Source: Macrosoma leucophasiata (taxonomy: Eukaryota > Arthropoda > Insecta > Lepidoptera > Hedylidae). From it: a stretch of DNA of 64,000 bases. The stretch is from positions 4,030,001-4,094,000 of the forward strand of contig JAWQUS010000002.1 in NCBI GenBank assembly GCA_036365455.1, in the 5' to 3' direction. A program made the translations under genes and the position numbers. Below, piece after piece: positions 53,368-63,869 of the stretch (position 1 is the first letter of the stretch; each line of letters begins with the position of its first letter). Under the pieces are notes generated by a model. It had not been told where the DNA came from. It saw only the letters and a list, made by a program, of their open reading frames with translations, and made no database searches.

Positions 53368-53556
53368 TGCTGGTGGTAGGGCTTCAGCGACGGAGCGAAT
53401 GAGCATGGGTACCATCGCATAACCTATGGTAGTGTTCAGCACTGTCATGTACGTTCAGGTGGTAATCTGAAACCCTGTAATTTTTGGCACAGAAGCGCAA
53501 CACTTAGACCTCAGGAGTGACAACAAATCTCTGGTTTCGTGTATATGTTTAAGGTG
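53368..53556 (+). mobile_element. SINE-A copy, diverged, tail lost
   Basis: Starts tgctggtggtagggcttcag; breaks off after gtgtatatgtttaagg. Confidence 0.72.
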
Positions 53557-54346
53557 AATGCAGACAGACTTATCAGATTATTAATTCAAGCTGTCAAAAA
53601 ATCGATCGCAAAGAAACATCGCAACAAAGTTGATTAACTAAGCTATGATTATTTTATATTCTGCAACAAATATACGTATATGTATCTTATTCTCACAAAT
53701 ATAACTTACTCGACAGCTCAAGCCCTTCAGAAAACAACGACTCTATGATGTAAATGACAGTCAGTTTTTCAACATCGACATCATTATAAATTATTGTAAA
53801 AACAAGACTAATAACATTTTCAATCCCTTCACACGTTCTCATACCTGGAAGGTGCAAGGGCATCTTTTGCATCCCATTCTACACCATCACAATTAAATCT
53901 CCCATCTCTTTCGATCGTAGAACCTTATGCAGCGTTCTGGGCAAACAACATGCTTTCTGAATTAAGCAATTATGGTTAATTTTGAATCGCCCCATAGCCG
54001 TTGTCGGTGGGAGAATGTGTTATTTTGTATCGTAATTTGTAAGAAGGCATCCGCCTGAGCAGCTGTAAATTATATACTGGATATAGGTAATTTTTAAGTG
54101 GTATCAGCTCTACTACTTGGAACGTTACGCCTCAGTTAGCGTAGCGCTCTGTTATTACCTTAAGATATGAATGATTTAAGCGAATTTTAATCGCTCAAAT
54201 CATTTCTATTTATGATATCTTGATGAATTTGGCTAAAAGTTTACAAAATAAAAAAGCATAATATGTTTACTTCATTCAAGCTTATGAAAAAATAGTCTTA
54301 ATTGTAAATGTATGACAGTGTGAATAGAGAGATGTATGAAGAGACA
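53557..54346. other. Unassigned DNA
   Basis: Nothing recognisable. Confidence 0.3.
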
Positions 54347-54735
54347 TTTTTTTTGGAAAGGTGGCAACCAATACCTTAGCTTACCTACACTGATGTTAAG
54401 TGATGACTGCAGCCAATAGACATTACACAAAAACCTGACGTCAAATTGCAGGTACATTGCTACCCTTTGAAATAAATAAATAAATAAAATACGCTTACAC
54501 TCACAGCCCCACAGTAGGTATAAACCTGTGTCGTGGGTGCCGTTATATACAAACAACACATACACGAACACCCAGACCCGAAACAAATATCTGTAGGCCA
54601 TACGAACATTTGGCCCGGTTCGGGGATCGAACCCGCGACCCTTCGAATCAAATGGTCATCTTACACCGCTGTACCAACCGGGTCGTCGAGAAGTAAGTTT
54701 TTATGTCTCTGTGATAGTTATTATGGGATTATATT
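54347..54735 (-). mobile_element. SINE-A copy split by SINE-T
   Basis: 54347-54468 (tail half) and 54690-54735 (gtttttatgtctctgtgata) are consecutive parts of one older SINE-A copy. SINE-T occupies the gap. Confidence 0.65.
54470..54684 (-). mobile_element. SINE-T copy, complete
   Basis: The head is at 54684 (minus: gacccggttggtacagcggt), with B-box T-arm gcgggttcgatccccgaacc, body as at 51582, and an (ATTT)n tail at 54470-54487. Inserted in a SINE-A copy. Confidence 0.75.
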
Positions 54736-54738
54736 TTA

Positions 54739-54797
54739 TACGTGAGAATTTATGATTGTTCAGTATCTAACCGGACAAAGTCGTGGGTGCAGCTAGT
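54739..54797 (+). mobile_element. Helitron-type 3' end
   Basis: gaatttatgattgttcagta, then gacaaagtcgtgggtgcagc and ctagt, nearly the same as 14790-14862. Confidence 0.55.
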
Positions 54798-54926
54798 ATA
54801 AAAGTAGCCTAAGTTACTCCTTGTTACCTAAGCTATTTGCCAGTGAAAGTCCCGTCAAAATTAGTGCAGACGTTCTCGAGATTAGCGGGAACAAACAGAC
54901 AAACAGACAGACCTTTTTTTTATATT

Positions 54927-55298
54927 AATAAAATAATAATAATGGCCACCCATTATACGTCCCACTGCTGGTCACGAGTCTCTCCCCTTTTTTGGGGGGA
55001 GGCCTGGAGCTTACTCCACCACGCTGCTCCAATGCGGATTGGTGGAGGTGGGTGGGTTTGTGGCCAACCCACTGTCGGATGTTTTCAAACCGCCCCTAAG
55101 GCCTCCGACAAGGTTTAACGACTGCTATCCATCGATAGCAGCCGGGACCGACGGATTAACGTGCCCTCCGAAGCACGGAAACGCGCATTTAATTTGCCAC
55201 TAGCGGTCACCCATCACACTACCCAACCGCGCCCGTAGTGCTTAACCGAGCAGATCGCTTCCGATCTACACCAGCCGCTGGGCCATGCGCGCTTCCAT
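54927..55298 (-). mobile_element. SINE-H, full copy with 5S rRNA-derived head
   Basis: Read on the minus strand, the head (55298 to about 55200) contains cggttaagcactacgggcgc, ggttgggtag and gatgggtgaccgc. These correspond in order to 5S rRNA box A (gttaagca), the intermediate element (cgggcg) and box C (gatgggtgaccgc). The body follows with tgcttcggagggcacgttaa and gtggtggagtaagctccagg, then gggtggcc and an (ATT)n tail at 54927-54945. It is a 5S-derived SINE, transcribed by RNA polymerase III if active. Four further copies lack all or most of the head. Confidence 0.78.
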
Positions 55299-55314
55299 AT
55301 CTCCATATATTTTT

Positions 55315-55500
55315 TATATTAAACACCATAATTTAAAGCGGAAAGATGTTCACTGCTGGATAAAAGCCTCCAAAACCTCCCCCAATTGATACAACGAACG
55401 GACCTGAGCAGCCCACATCCAGCGATTGCCCGTAACCTTCGTCAGGTCATTAGTCTCCCTCGTAGCCTACGTTTCATCTCCTAACTCGTCGTCTCGTGAC
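55315..55500 (+). mobile_element. Repeat D copy
   Basis: gatgttcactgctggataaa, then tacaacgaacggacctgagc and catccagcgattgcccgtaa, as at 63870-64000. Confidence 0.6.
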
Positions 55501-55837
55501 TAGTTAGTGATACTTATGTCAATAATATTTAGGTACACATAATGGTGCCATAATAATTTACTTAAAAAATTAAATTCCATGAAATCAAAAAAGACTTTAT
55601 AGAAAATTATTTTATTTCTGATTTTTTTTATTAATGCCGCCTACCTTTTTTTTTCTCTCACTACCAATGGTTGACTGGCAGGGAGCGCTTTTAACGTTAA
55701 GTCCGCCATTTGCTCATATGTTTTATATGTTGTGGCAATAAAGATTGAATAAATAAATAAAATTACACTTCTGAAATAACAGCCAAGAAACCTTCCTCTG
55801 TCGATATAAATACAAAATGTGAAGCTATATTTCTACC
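55501..55837. other. Unassigned DNA
   Basis: Nothing recognisable. Confidence 0.3.
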
Positions 55838-55978
55838 ACCTTATTCATAAACGTATTTTAGCAAAAGTGTTGCTAATCTCTCCTTTGTCTTTTTCTATCC
55901 TGCATATTTTACAATGCAACTGACAAAGACAACATTTTATAGCTAAAACGTATCTAATGTACGTTTATGAATAAGGGG
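55838..55978. mobile_element. MITE with 'ccttattcataaacg' TIRs, copy 1
   Basis: Left caccttattcataaacgta and right tacgtttatgaataaggggg mirror each other. Inside are cctttgtctttttctatcct and tgacaaagacaacatt, shared with 60533-60673. Confidence 0.8.
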
Positions 55979-56079
55979 GCTAGTTGTTATTATAACTGTA
56001 CCTAGCAAAGTACACATTGTTAAATTTACTGTTAACATAATTGTTTAAATTATTTCGCATTAACACATGCTTGTGAAAT

Positions 56080-56193
56080 ATATTTTATTTTAAAGAAAAA
56101 TGGAAAGAAAAATTTGACTTCAGGCGAGGCTCGAACTCGCGACCTACTGGGAATCTAGTCCAACCGCTCTTCCAATTGAGCTACTGAAGCCCT
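56080..56193 (-). mobile_element. SINE-F with tRNA-like head
   Basis: On the minus strand gcttcag and ctgaagt form an acceptor stem, gctc pairs with gagc in the D arm, and gcgag-ttcgagc-ctcgc is a perfect T arm. The anticodon stem is imperfect. The body after gaagtcaaatt matches 49202-49240. Best read as a SINE head; a decayed tRNA gene is the alternative. Confidence 0.6.
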
Positions 56194-56876
56194 GCCCGAT
56201 TTGTCAAATCTTTCCTCCACATCTATTGCATTGCTTTATGGTAGCAGTAGCGCCATCTATTACCAACTATGCTAGTTAGGCAACCGATATAATAGACTTT
56301 TCAGTTTATTGAATATCGTAAAGAAGTCGCTTTTACCCTTAATTACTGTTAACATTTTCACTCACCTAAATAATTAATGAATATTTTCTTCCTTCACAGA
56401 TAAAGCAGCCGATGACGCCATTAAAAAGGTTAGTCCTTCATTTTGAGTGTTTATGATTGGAAAATATCGCCAACAATTTTACGAGCAAATAAGCAAAAGA
56501 CCGTAAAACACGCTCTGCTGTGTTTTATTTGTGCTCGAAAGCAATAAAGCCTCCTTTGCTTTGCTTGCATCAGACGCAATAAAAGAACCCCGTGAGAGGA
56601 CATAAATGACATAATAACTTGCAATAATGCAGAAATGGAGGAAAAAAATCTTAGCAGGGGAGAATAAAAAGATGAAATGATTATGAGCTATTCGTTTTAT
56701 AGCTTAAAATTTTAAATTGTTCTTGTTTAAAATTTAAATATGGCATTAAAGGTGTCTGCAATAAATTTTCTATGGAATTAACATGTTATTTACATCTTGA
56801 GTTAAAAAAACAGTAATATAATGAAAATGAAAGTTCGAAATGTATGTGTGGTGAAAATTACAATCCATTCCCTCCA
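56194..56876. other. Unassigned DNA around the candidate microexon
   Basis: Apart from 56400-56428, nothing recognisable. Confidence 0.3.
56400..56428 (+). CDS. Candidate 29-nt microexon
   Basis: The acceptor attttcttccttcacag ends at 56399 and a donor GTTAGT starts at 56429. In one phase the exon reads AT then AAAGCAGCCGATGACGCC..., giving (D)KAADDAIKK. The pyrimidine tract is strong and a branch-like taattaatg lies about 25 nt upstream. The gene is unknown and no other exon of it is recognised in the window. Chance is not excluded. Confidence 0.3.
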
Positions 56877-56987
56877 TAATAATGGCAACCCATTATACGT
56901 CCCACTGCTGGGCACGAGTCTCTCCCCTCTTTGGGGTGAGGCCTGGAGCTTACTCCACCACGCTGCTCCAATGCGGATTGGTGGAGA
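56877..56987 (-). mobile_element. SINE-H 3' fragment
   Basis: Plus strand: aataatggcaacccattata, cgtcccactgctgggcacga, ccaatgcggattggtgga. Confidence 0.8.
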
Positions 56988-57235
56988 ATTCCCTCCCTCT
57001 ATAAAAATACAAAATTAAATAGGTAAACCATGTCTGCACTTGGAAGGTATCGAGAATGGGATGTAATTGATGTTTGTCAAAGTATCAAAAGAGTCTTGAA
57101 GTAATTACATCACAGTCAGTGCTATCGTAATTATTCTTGTTAGAAAGAATGTCAAACCAGCGAATGGCTAAACAGATGTAGGTATTTATCTACAATGCTA
57201 ATGTGGATGTTGTTGTAGATGTCATATACAAATAA

Positions 57236-57390
57236 AAAGCTTTGACCAAATAGGTCGACTACTATCTGAGGGTGGGGCCTTGAGGGCTTGACTCGACCCT
57301 CAGATAGCAGCCTATTAGACATTTATAGACTCAGTCTCTTGACACTCTCTACCTACCCCGTAAGGGACTAGGCGTGAAGATACATACATA
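57236..57390 (+). mobile_element. SINE-C copy
   Basis: tgaccaaataggtcgactac, tctctacctaccccgtaagg, gcgtgaagatacatacata tail. Contains a 12-bp inverted repeat ctatctgagggt and accctcagatag. Confidence 0.65.
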
Positions 57391-57480
57391 ATTCATCGAT
57401 ATGTAGGCAAAAAAATAACCATCAGAATGACCATTGCAATTATATTAATGATGCAGTATCACTTTCTATAAATGGGAATT

Positions 57481-57628
57481 TTTTAAATGTAAGGAAGGTT
57501 CCAAACAAACATGCAGATGATAAGTGATGATTGCTTATAGACATCCACACAAAGACCAGGGGTCAAAATTCAGATGCATTGCCACCCCTGAGTAGTTATG
57601 TGTCTGTGATAGTTAGGTATTACATGTC
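57481..57628 (-). mobile_element. SINE-A tail, older subfamily
   Basis: From ttttttaaatgtaaggaagg to gttatgtgtctgtgatagtt; has a deletion in the tail. Confidence 0.72.
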
Positions 57629-59052
57629 ATACAATTGCTAAATTACTTAATAGTTATAAATTGGCCATTGACACGAGAAGAAGACTTATTAGTTGCTTTA
57701 ATTTCCAAAATATCGCAGCTCGTAGTCAATACATTAAAACGAAAAGCGTTCTCGTACAGGATTCAAATTAAAATATCAAAGCTAAAGAACAACGTTCAAT
57801 AAATTTATTTCAATAAAGACAGCCTTTAGTCAAGTAAGCAATTAATTCACATCTGACATCTGCATACCAGGAAGCCACTTTTGTTTCTCTATCAACTGAC
57901 ATTAATTTCCTCGAGCTGACTTGATTGAGATAAGTTGCTTGGATAACGCTGTTGGTCGGTTTAGGGGCTTTTTACTTGTTGCGAATTAAATTGTGATTTG
58001 TGTTGCTAGAACAGAAACTTACATTTGGTGTAAATTAATCATTTTGAATGGAATTATTTCTGTGTCTTGTTTTCTTATATCACCAAGTACACAAATGAGA
58101 TTCAGGAATCATTTTACTATTTCTCTAGTTGTCTCATTTTTAACTTCACTTGTATGCTTTAACAAACTCTAACTAAGTTAATATAGGTCATAAGTTATTC
58201 GCTTCATACCATTTTTTGCTTCATGTTGACACTTGAAGATCGAGACCTGTTTTCCTGTTTTTCAGGTTCTCTTACAAGACACCCAGTGCCAGTTCAAACT
58301 ATCAAATTCTTAGTTATGTTATCCTTATATTTGTGGAGAATAATAAAGATTATTGTCTCTCGTTAGCATGGAGTCCAAGTTTATATAATTATTTATTATT
58401 GAAACTAACTTCACGGATACATTTCAGTTTTGCGCATACTGTAATTGTTGATTGTATAATGAGTCATTTACCTAGTGTACGATACCTACTTGATCTAACA
58501 ACTTACAAGAAAAAAAAATCTTAACTCGCTGAGCATGGGCAAGTGAGTTAATCTTTTTTTTCTCCTGTGTTTTATTTCTTCTCATTTAGATTCAAATCTC
58601 TATCGATTCAATTCTCAAGAACCATTACATCCACATAACAACCTAAAGCAGGATATTGTACATCCACGTCAATCATAATGATCGCGTGTCAATTTCACCA
58701 AATTCGACCGTCGTAACCCGTTATTTATACCAGCGGAACGAAGTTGCGAGGCAATAAATAGAAGAATTTCTGAATGATCCGACGGCCGACGGTTGTAAAC
58801 AGGAATTACGAACATTCAAAATCGCGCGTTTCTTCGTGTATTTCGGTAGTGAGGAAATTGCGAGCTTGAGGCGATGTCCATTATATTCTTTTGTATTATC
58901 TTGGAGAGTCGCTCAGAATTTTAAACGTACCATTGTTTAGTTAGCTCGGTTAAGTGATTGACGTTAAATACTGGATGAATTTGATTCTTGTATACATTTT
59001 TCATAGTGTTGCGTGGTTTGTCTTTCTTTTGTTTATCTGTATTAAATTACGT
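57629..59052. other. Unassigned DNA
   Basis: No gene recognised in 1.4 kb. Confidence 0.3.
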
Positions 59053-59375
59053 AAAAAAAACGTAACTTCACGCCTGTAATCCTCGAAGGGGTAGGCAGAG
59101 GTAAATGCATGCATTCAAGCATACATGCAAACACCCACGATTCGCCGGTTACGTTTTGGCCCATGTAACAGGTGGCGAGCCTGTTGACATCTCCGGGCAC
59201 ATTACCAAACTTTGAGGTACTGGGAAATTTCCAGAAAATGGAAAAATCCCAATAGAACCAGAGATAATGGCTTTTTCACCATTATCTCTGATAACCCCCT
59301 ACCCGGGAATCGAACCCAGGACCTCAGCGTAGTAGTAGTGGCCTGCTACCACTAGGCTACCGAGGCAGTTACAAT
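59053..59375 (-). mobile_element. SINE-B, longest copy, tRNA-like head
   Basis: On the minus strand the head at 59375-59295 has ggtagcctagtggtagcagg and tgggttcgattcccgggtag (A- and B-box-like). The body contains an 11-bp hairpin (agagataatgg), gtgcccggagatgtcaacag, and the 3' end aggcgtgaagttacg plus T-rich end. Not a working tRNA; acceptor ends do not pair. Confidence 0.65.
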
Positions 59376-60165
59376 TATTTAAATACATTTCTTTGCTTAC
59401 CTTAGCAATATGTATTGCCTATTGAATATCAAGTATTTAAGTACTCGTAAGTAGGTATATCTTCAGTAAAATGAACTGAATTATCGCACCTTATAGTCGT
59501 ATAAATAGAAATGATATTAATAATACAAGTGACGTTGTCAGAGAAGTATTTAAAAATTGTAAATGTCTCAACATTAAAACTGGATCTAATATTTACAAAC
59601 ACGTAAAACACACTATCTTACTTATGGAAAATATCAAAACAATCGTAATTAACTATCAACTTCATGCTAAATCCCTATAAATCCTACCAAGAAAGTCAAG
59701 AAACCGTAGTTCCTAGAACGTCCAAAAACATTCTAAATTCAAAAGTTTGTGTATGGAACACGTTTATTAACTACCAGTCCGACATGTTAAAACAGATGTT
59801 GCGTCTTCGCGCTTGACGGATGGGTCAGGCGAGGTCGGCCGCCATATTGCAAGATTCCCGCCAATCGCCTCCCGGGGTGCCTGTCAACGATGAAACAATT
59901 ACATTCGTGACTGCGAACATGATAAGATTGTAATTAGAGTAGGGTTTGAGTCGGAAAAACAAAAATACATTGTGTTATTAAGACGACTTATTTTAGAGAT
60001 TTTGTTTATTTTTTAAAGATGCCAACAGCTCTTTGGAGTGACTTGAGTTTCATAGAGTTAGTTAAAGTAATACCTATTGAAATAAAACTAGTTTACAGAT
60101 TATTTAATTAAAGTGATTGATGTCATACAAATGTCACCTCAGTGTCGGGTTGATTTTAAATAATA
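59376..60165. other. Unassigned DNA
   Basis: No gene recognised; 59820-59890 is locally GC-richer. Confidence 0.3.
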
Positions 60166-60428
60166 TAATAATAATATAAGGGCAACCCTTGATATGTCCC
60201 ACTGCTGGGTACGAGTCGCTCCCCGGTCGGGAGGAGGCCTGGAGCTTACTCCACCACGCTGCTTCAATGCGGGTTGGTGGAGATACGGGTTAGTGGCCAA
60301 CCCGCTGTCGGATGTTTTCAAACCGCCCATAAGGCCTCCAACAACTGCTATCTATCGATAGCAACCGGGACCGATGGCTTAACTTGCCCTCCGAAGCACG
60401 GTAACGCGCATTTGAATTAGCCACTACA
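60166..60428 (-). mobile_element. SINE-H copy, head lost
   Basis: Plus strand runs from the (AAT)n edge through gggcaacccttgatatgtcc, gctatctatcgatagcaacc to cgcatttgaattagccacta, just short of the 5S-like head. Confidence 0.82.
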
Positions 60429-60429
60429 T

Positions 60430-60523
60430 ATTTAAATAAAAATTTAATATATGCCAGTAAATCCGAAAAATAGTTTTAATTTCAATAAGTGCAGCGTGCA
60501 GCTCACAAAAACCTAAAAACATG
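60430..60523 (+). mobile_element. PLE 3'-end fragment, diverged
   Basis: gccagtaaatccg, then agttttaatttcaataagtg and cagctcacaaaaacctaaaa match 23790-23850. Confidence 0.5.
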
Positions 60524-60532
60524 AAGTTATAT

Positions 60533-60673
60533 CACCTAATTCATAAACGTGCATTAGATACGTTTTAGTTATAATATGCTTTGTCTTTGTCAGTCGCATT
60601 GTCAGTTGCTGAGGATAGAAAAAGACAAAGGAGAGATATGCAAACACTTCAGCTAAAATGCGTTTATGAACAT
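60533..60673. mobile_element. MITE with 'ccttattcataaacg' TIRs, copy 2
   Basis: Left cacctaattcataaacg, right cgtttatgaacatt; interior tttgtctttgtcagtcgcat and gaaaaagacaaaggagagat. Confidence 0.72.
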
Positions 60674-60923
60674 TTACCATGTTTCAAATAATAAAGTCAT
60701 TGATTTAGGAATAGTAGTCGCTGGTAGGCTTGCGATTTTTTATTAGTTTTTAGATTTCAACATAATCGGAACTTAGATATAGTGATATGAATTTTTTTAT
60801 GTGAAACTTCTTAGTTTCACGTACTATATAAATGCGCTGTTTTAAAGTTCGCAGAAGTTTGCGAAGAAGCCTTTGTGCGTTGACCACACGTCTCTCCAAT
60901 TATTACATGAGATTGCTTGATGT
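60674..60923. other. Unassigned DNA
   Basis: Contains a hairpin of the type gtgaaacttcttagtttcac at about 60801-60820; otherwise nothing. Confidence 0.3.
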
Positions 60924-60990
60924 ACTGCTGGTAGAATTCCAGTTTCAGAACTTGAGGGCCTAGATAATTTAGGGTGGCAAAGTGATGCTT
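60924..60990 (+). mobile_element. SINE-A head remnant
   Basis: ctgctggtagaattccagtt followed by gagggcctagataattta; very diverged. Confidence 0.45.
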
Positions 60991-61231
60991 ATAAATTTTT
61001 GGGGGTTAGAATTTTTTTTTAATTAATGTTGAAATTTTTATATGTTTTAGTTGTGTGATCGTTGACATGCTCAAAATATTTTGTAGAGAACCATAAAATG
61101 ACATATTATTTACGACAACAAGTTCGCAATTAGGCTTCTAGATTTTATGTGAATGCCAATGGCTATTAATTTAACATCGATGCAGCAATGTTGCCAACTT
61201 TAAGCGTATTCACACGTTTGTGACAACAAAT

Positions 61232-61486
61232 TTACTGGTGGTAAAGCTCCAGTGTCGGAGCTCGCGGGCGTAGGCACCACCGCATTACCTAATATACTTG
61301 CCGCTAAATGGTAGTGTTCAGCACTATCGTGTTCCGGTCAGGTACCATAACACCTTAGGCCTCCGTGCCGAGGAGTGGCAACGCATCTGCATTTAGACCT
61401 CTGGTCATCATGTGTATAGGCTGCAGTCATCACTAAACGTCAATGTGAAATGCATACTTGCTTGCCACTTTTATTACATAAAAAAC
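61232..61486 (+). mobile_element. SINE-A copy
   Basis: Starts actggtggtaaagctccagt. The middle is rearranged (cctccgtgccgaggagtgg instead of the normal order), and it ends in a short A run. Confidence 0.85.
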
Positions 61487-63069
61487 ACCTTCTTCTATCT
61501 AATTCTTAAACATAACATTATTTTTTAACACGCTACATGCACTTACAAACTGGACGTTAATTTGAGGTAATCTTTCACACTATCACATCACGGAGTGAAA
61601 CATTATGCTACGATTACTTTATGGTAGTTCAAACGATTGTAAAACAAATCTCCTCTTCATTCTTAAAACCTTATTTCATGTCAGTAAAAAAAGGGAATCG
61701 ACAGTCGACAGCTTCCAATAATCCAAACGCACCTGTTCTCTCGCATCATAATGAAGATCTTTCAGTTCCTTCGCAGGTGTCCATGACGCCGAATTCGCCT
61801 CATTATGTTATTTAATTCATTATGCGCTTTGTTTTCTTGGAGCATTTTTTTTTATTCCACCGCAAAATAACTTTATTATCTCCATTTATTGTTACAAAGT
61901 CCCTTTATACGTCCACCGCTTTAACATATGTACGTAATTAAGCCATAAAGTTTTTTTAAACGTTTTATAGCCGAGGGGCGATTGTGTTGTATGTATAAAA
62001 AAATCATTAATTCAACTTACAGAATAGACGTAAATGAACCACTTTTTATAACGCCTATAAATATGTCTCGTACCTTTTCTAGGTGACCTTTGTTTATAAA
62101 TTGGCATCGTAATTAATTTCCTTTATCATTAAAAAAAAAGTCAGACGTTTTTAATGCGAGCATTCGAAATGACCATCCCGTAATCGACTCGAAAGGCAAT
62201 GAAATTAAGCGTCCAATGTCGATGCTTCGTTTTATTTTACATATCGAAGCGAGAATGGTCCTTCGCTAAAGATAATCCCGAACAAAATTATTTCGTCTGT
62301 ATTGTTTAGCCATTAGAGTTTATTATTACAGATACTGAAGCGAATCAGACTTATTGAATGATCTTTGATTAGATGATTATCTGAGTTGCGCCGGATCGTG
62401 GTACATTTTCTATGGTAATTGAAATGTAATATAATCGCTTACCTGCGAGACGTTCATTATCAGCAGTATACGATGATTGGTATTGGTAACGGGTTGGCGA
62501 GCGAGTATTCGAGAATTCGAGTAATTATCGATAAGCCAGAGTATCGATTACACGAATTTTAATGAGCGGATCCGATACCGAAGGTCAGAGCGTGCCTTTA
62601 CGGTTTAGATATTAGTGTTGCCAGCAAAAAAAGGACAATGGCTTGTGGCAGATGCGCTCGGCGACGGACAATTAATTTCTATATAAAAATAACGTCTCTA
62701 TTCGAAGGAAACCATTTCTCTGGAGATTCTGACGTGTTATAAATTTCTTGTTTTTTTCTTGGAACGTTTCGAATGCCATATGCCAGTGATGTTTTATTCA
62801 GCCGCGATTCGGTCAGGTTTGTCGGGTTTTGGCTTGTTTGTTTGGTTGTTCTAGCGATGTTTGGTGTTGATCTATCTTTTATATTTATTCATCTGTTACT
62901 TTATTCATCTTGGTAATGAACATCCAGTGATTGTAAAAGATGTCCTACACATTTTATATATTTAACAGTTTTAATATTTTAATAAGTAGGTAAATAGATA
63001 CATTTGTTATGTGTAAGTAATTACTAATTATCTGACGAAGCGGGTTTGAGAAATCAGGATTAGGAAAAA
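61487..63069. other. Unassigned DNA (1.6 kb)
   Basis: No gene recognised. 62480-62600 contains clustered cgag and atcgat words (gagtattcgagaattcgagt), nothing more. Confidence 0.3.
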
Positions 63070-63229
63070 TCTGCAGCAAAATGGTACTGTTCAGCACAAT
63101 CATCAGGGGTGGCAACGCATCTGCGTTTTGACCTCTGGTCTTTCTGTAAGTGTCTATAGGCTGCAGTCATCACTAAACATCAATGTGAACTGCATGCTTG
63201 TTTGCCACTTTTACTACATAAAAAAAAAA
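63070..63229 (+). mobile_element. SINE-A 3' part, older subfamily
   Basis: gcagcaaaatggtactgttc, then the tail with an internal deletion before ggggtggcaacgcatctgc, ending in 10 A residues. Confidence 0.78.
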
Positions 63230-63234
63230 CATCA

Positions 63235-63347
63235 AAAGTAAGTTGTTATGTCTCTGTGATTGTTATTACGGGTCCATATCTTACCATCTAACGGGAACAC
63301 GATGGTACTAAAACTAAACCTCTTAGACTGAAATTCTACCATCAGTA
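63235..63347 (-). mobile_element. SINE-A 5' part, inverted
   Basis: Plus strand: gttatgtctctgtgattgtt, taccatctaacgggaacacg, gaaattctaccatcagtaa. It is the missing 5' half of an element, placed downstream and inverted. Confidence 0.7.
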
Positions 63348-63795
63348 AATCCATAAAACCATATGGATCAATTATGTTCTAAATGAAATTGTCAAACGAC
63401 AGATGGCCAAACCACCCTACATATTGCTTTCAATAGAACCTTTTTTTTTTTGCAAATGCGTACTATTCAAAATATTAAATCAACAAATAGAAATGGCCGA
63501 CAATGGACTCGTCCACAATGACGTGTGTAAATTTTTATATTCGTAAACGCAAAAATCATGGGAAATTATGCGTTGGTAATAAAAAATGGCTAAGCGTAAT
63601 TTCAATTAATATATCAGGGATTCCGTGATGCTATATTAATTAATTTAAAAAAATGTAATTTCAGGCAAATTCTGTTTTTATTCAACTGGATCGTATAAAA
63701 ATATACTTTTAATATCAGGTGAGGAGTCTTTTGACGTTTATCTGGATTACCTAACTCTAAATGTGCCTAATTCATTTATATATTATTTATTAGGT
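63348..63795. other. Unassigned AT-rich DNA
   Basis: Nothing recognisable. Confidence 0.3.
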
Positions 63796-63868
63796 ACTAG
63801 CTGACCCGGAAAAGTTCGTATTGCCTCAGAATGATATAATGTGTCAAAGGTTTGATCAGTACTATTTG
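63796..63868 (-). mobile_element. Helitron-type 3' end
   Basis: Plus strand actagctgacccggaaaagt, then attgcctcagaatgatataa, matching the end at 11780-11844 in reverse. Confidence 0.6.
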
Positions 63869-63869
63869 T

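Noticed and set aside
55198..55298. A functional 5S rRNA gene
   Set aside because: Only the internal-promoter half is 5S-like, the outer stem is not preserved, and it continues into a SINE body.
49130..59370. tRNA genes at 49130, 51582, 54684 (minus), 56193 (minus) and 59370 (minus)
   Set aside because: T arms and B boxes are good, but anticodon stems or acceptor stems fail, and each is fused to a repeated body, so they are SINE heads.
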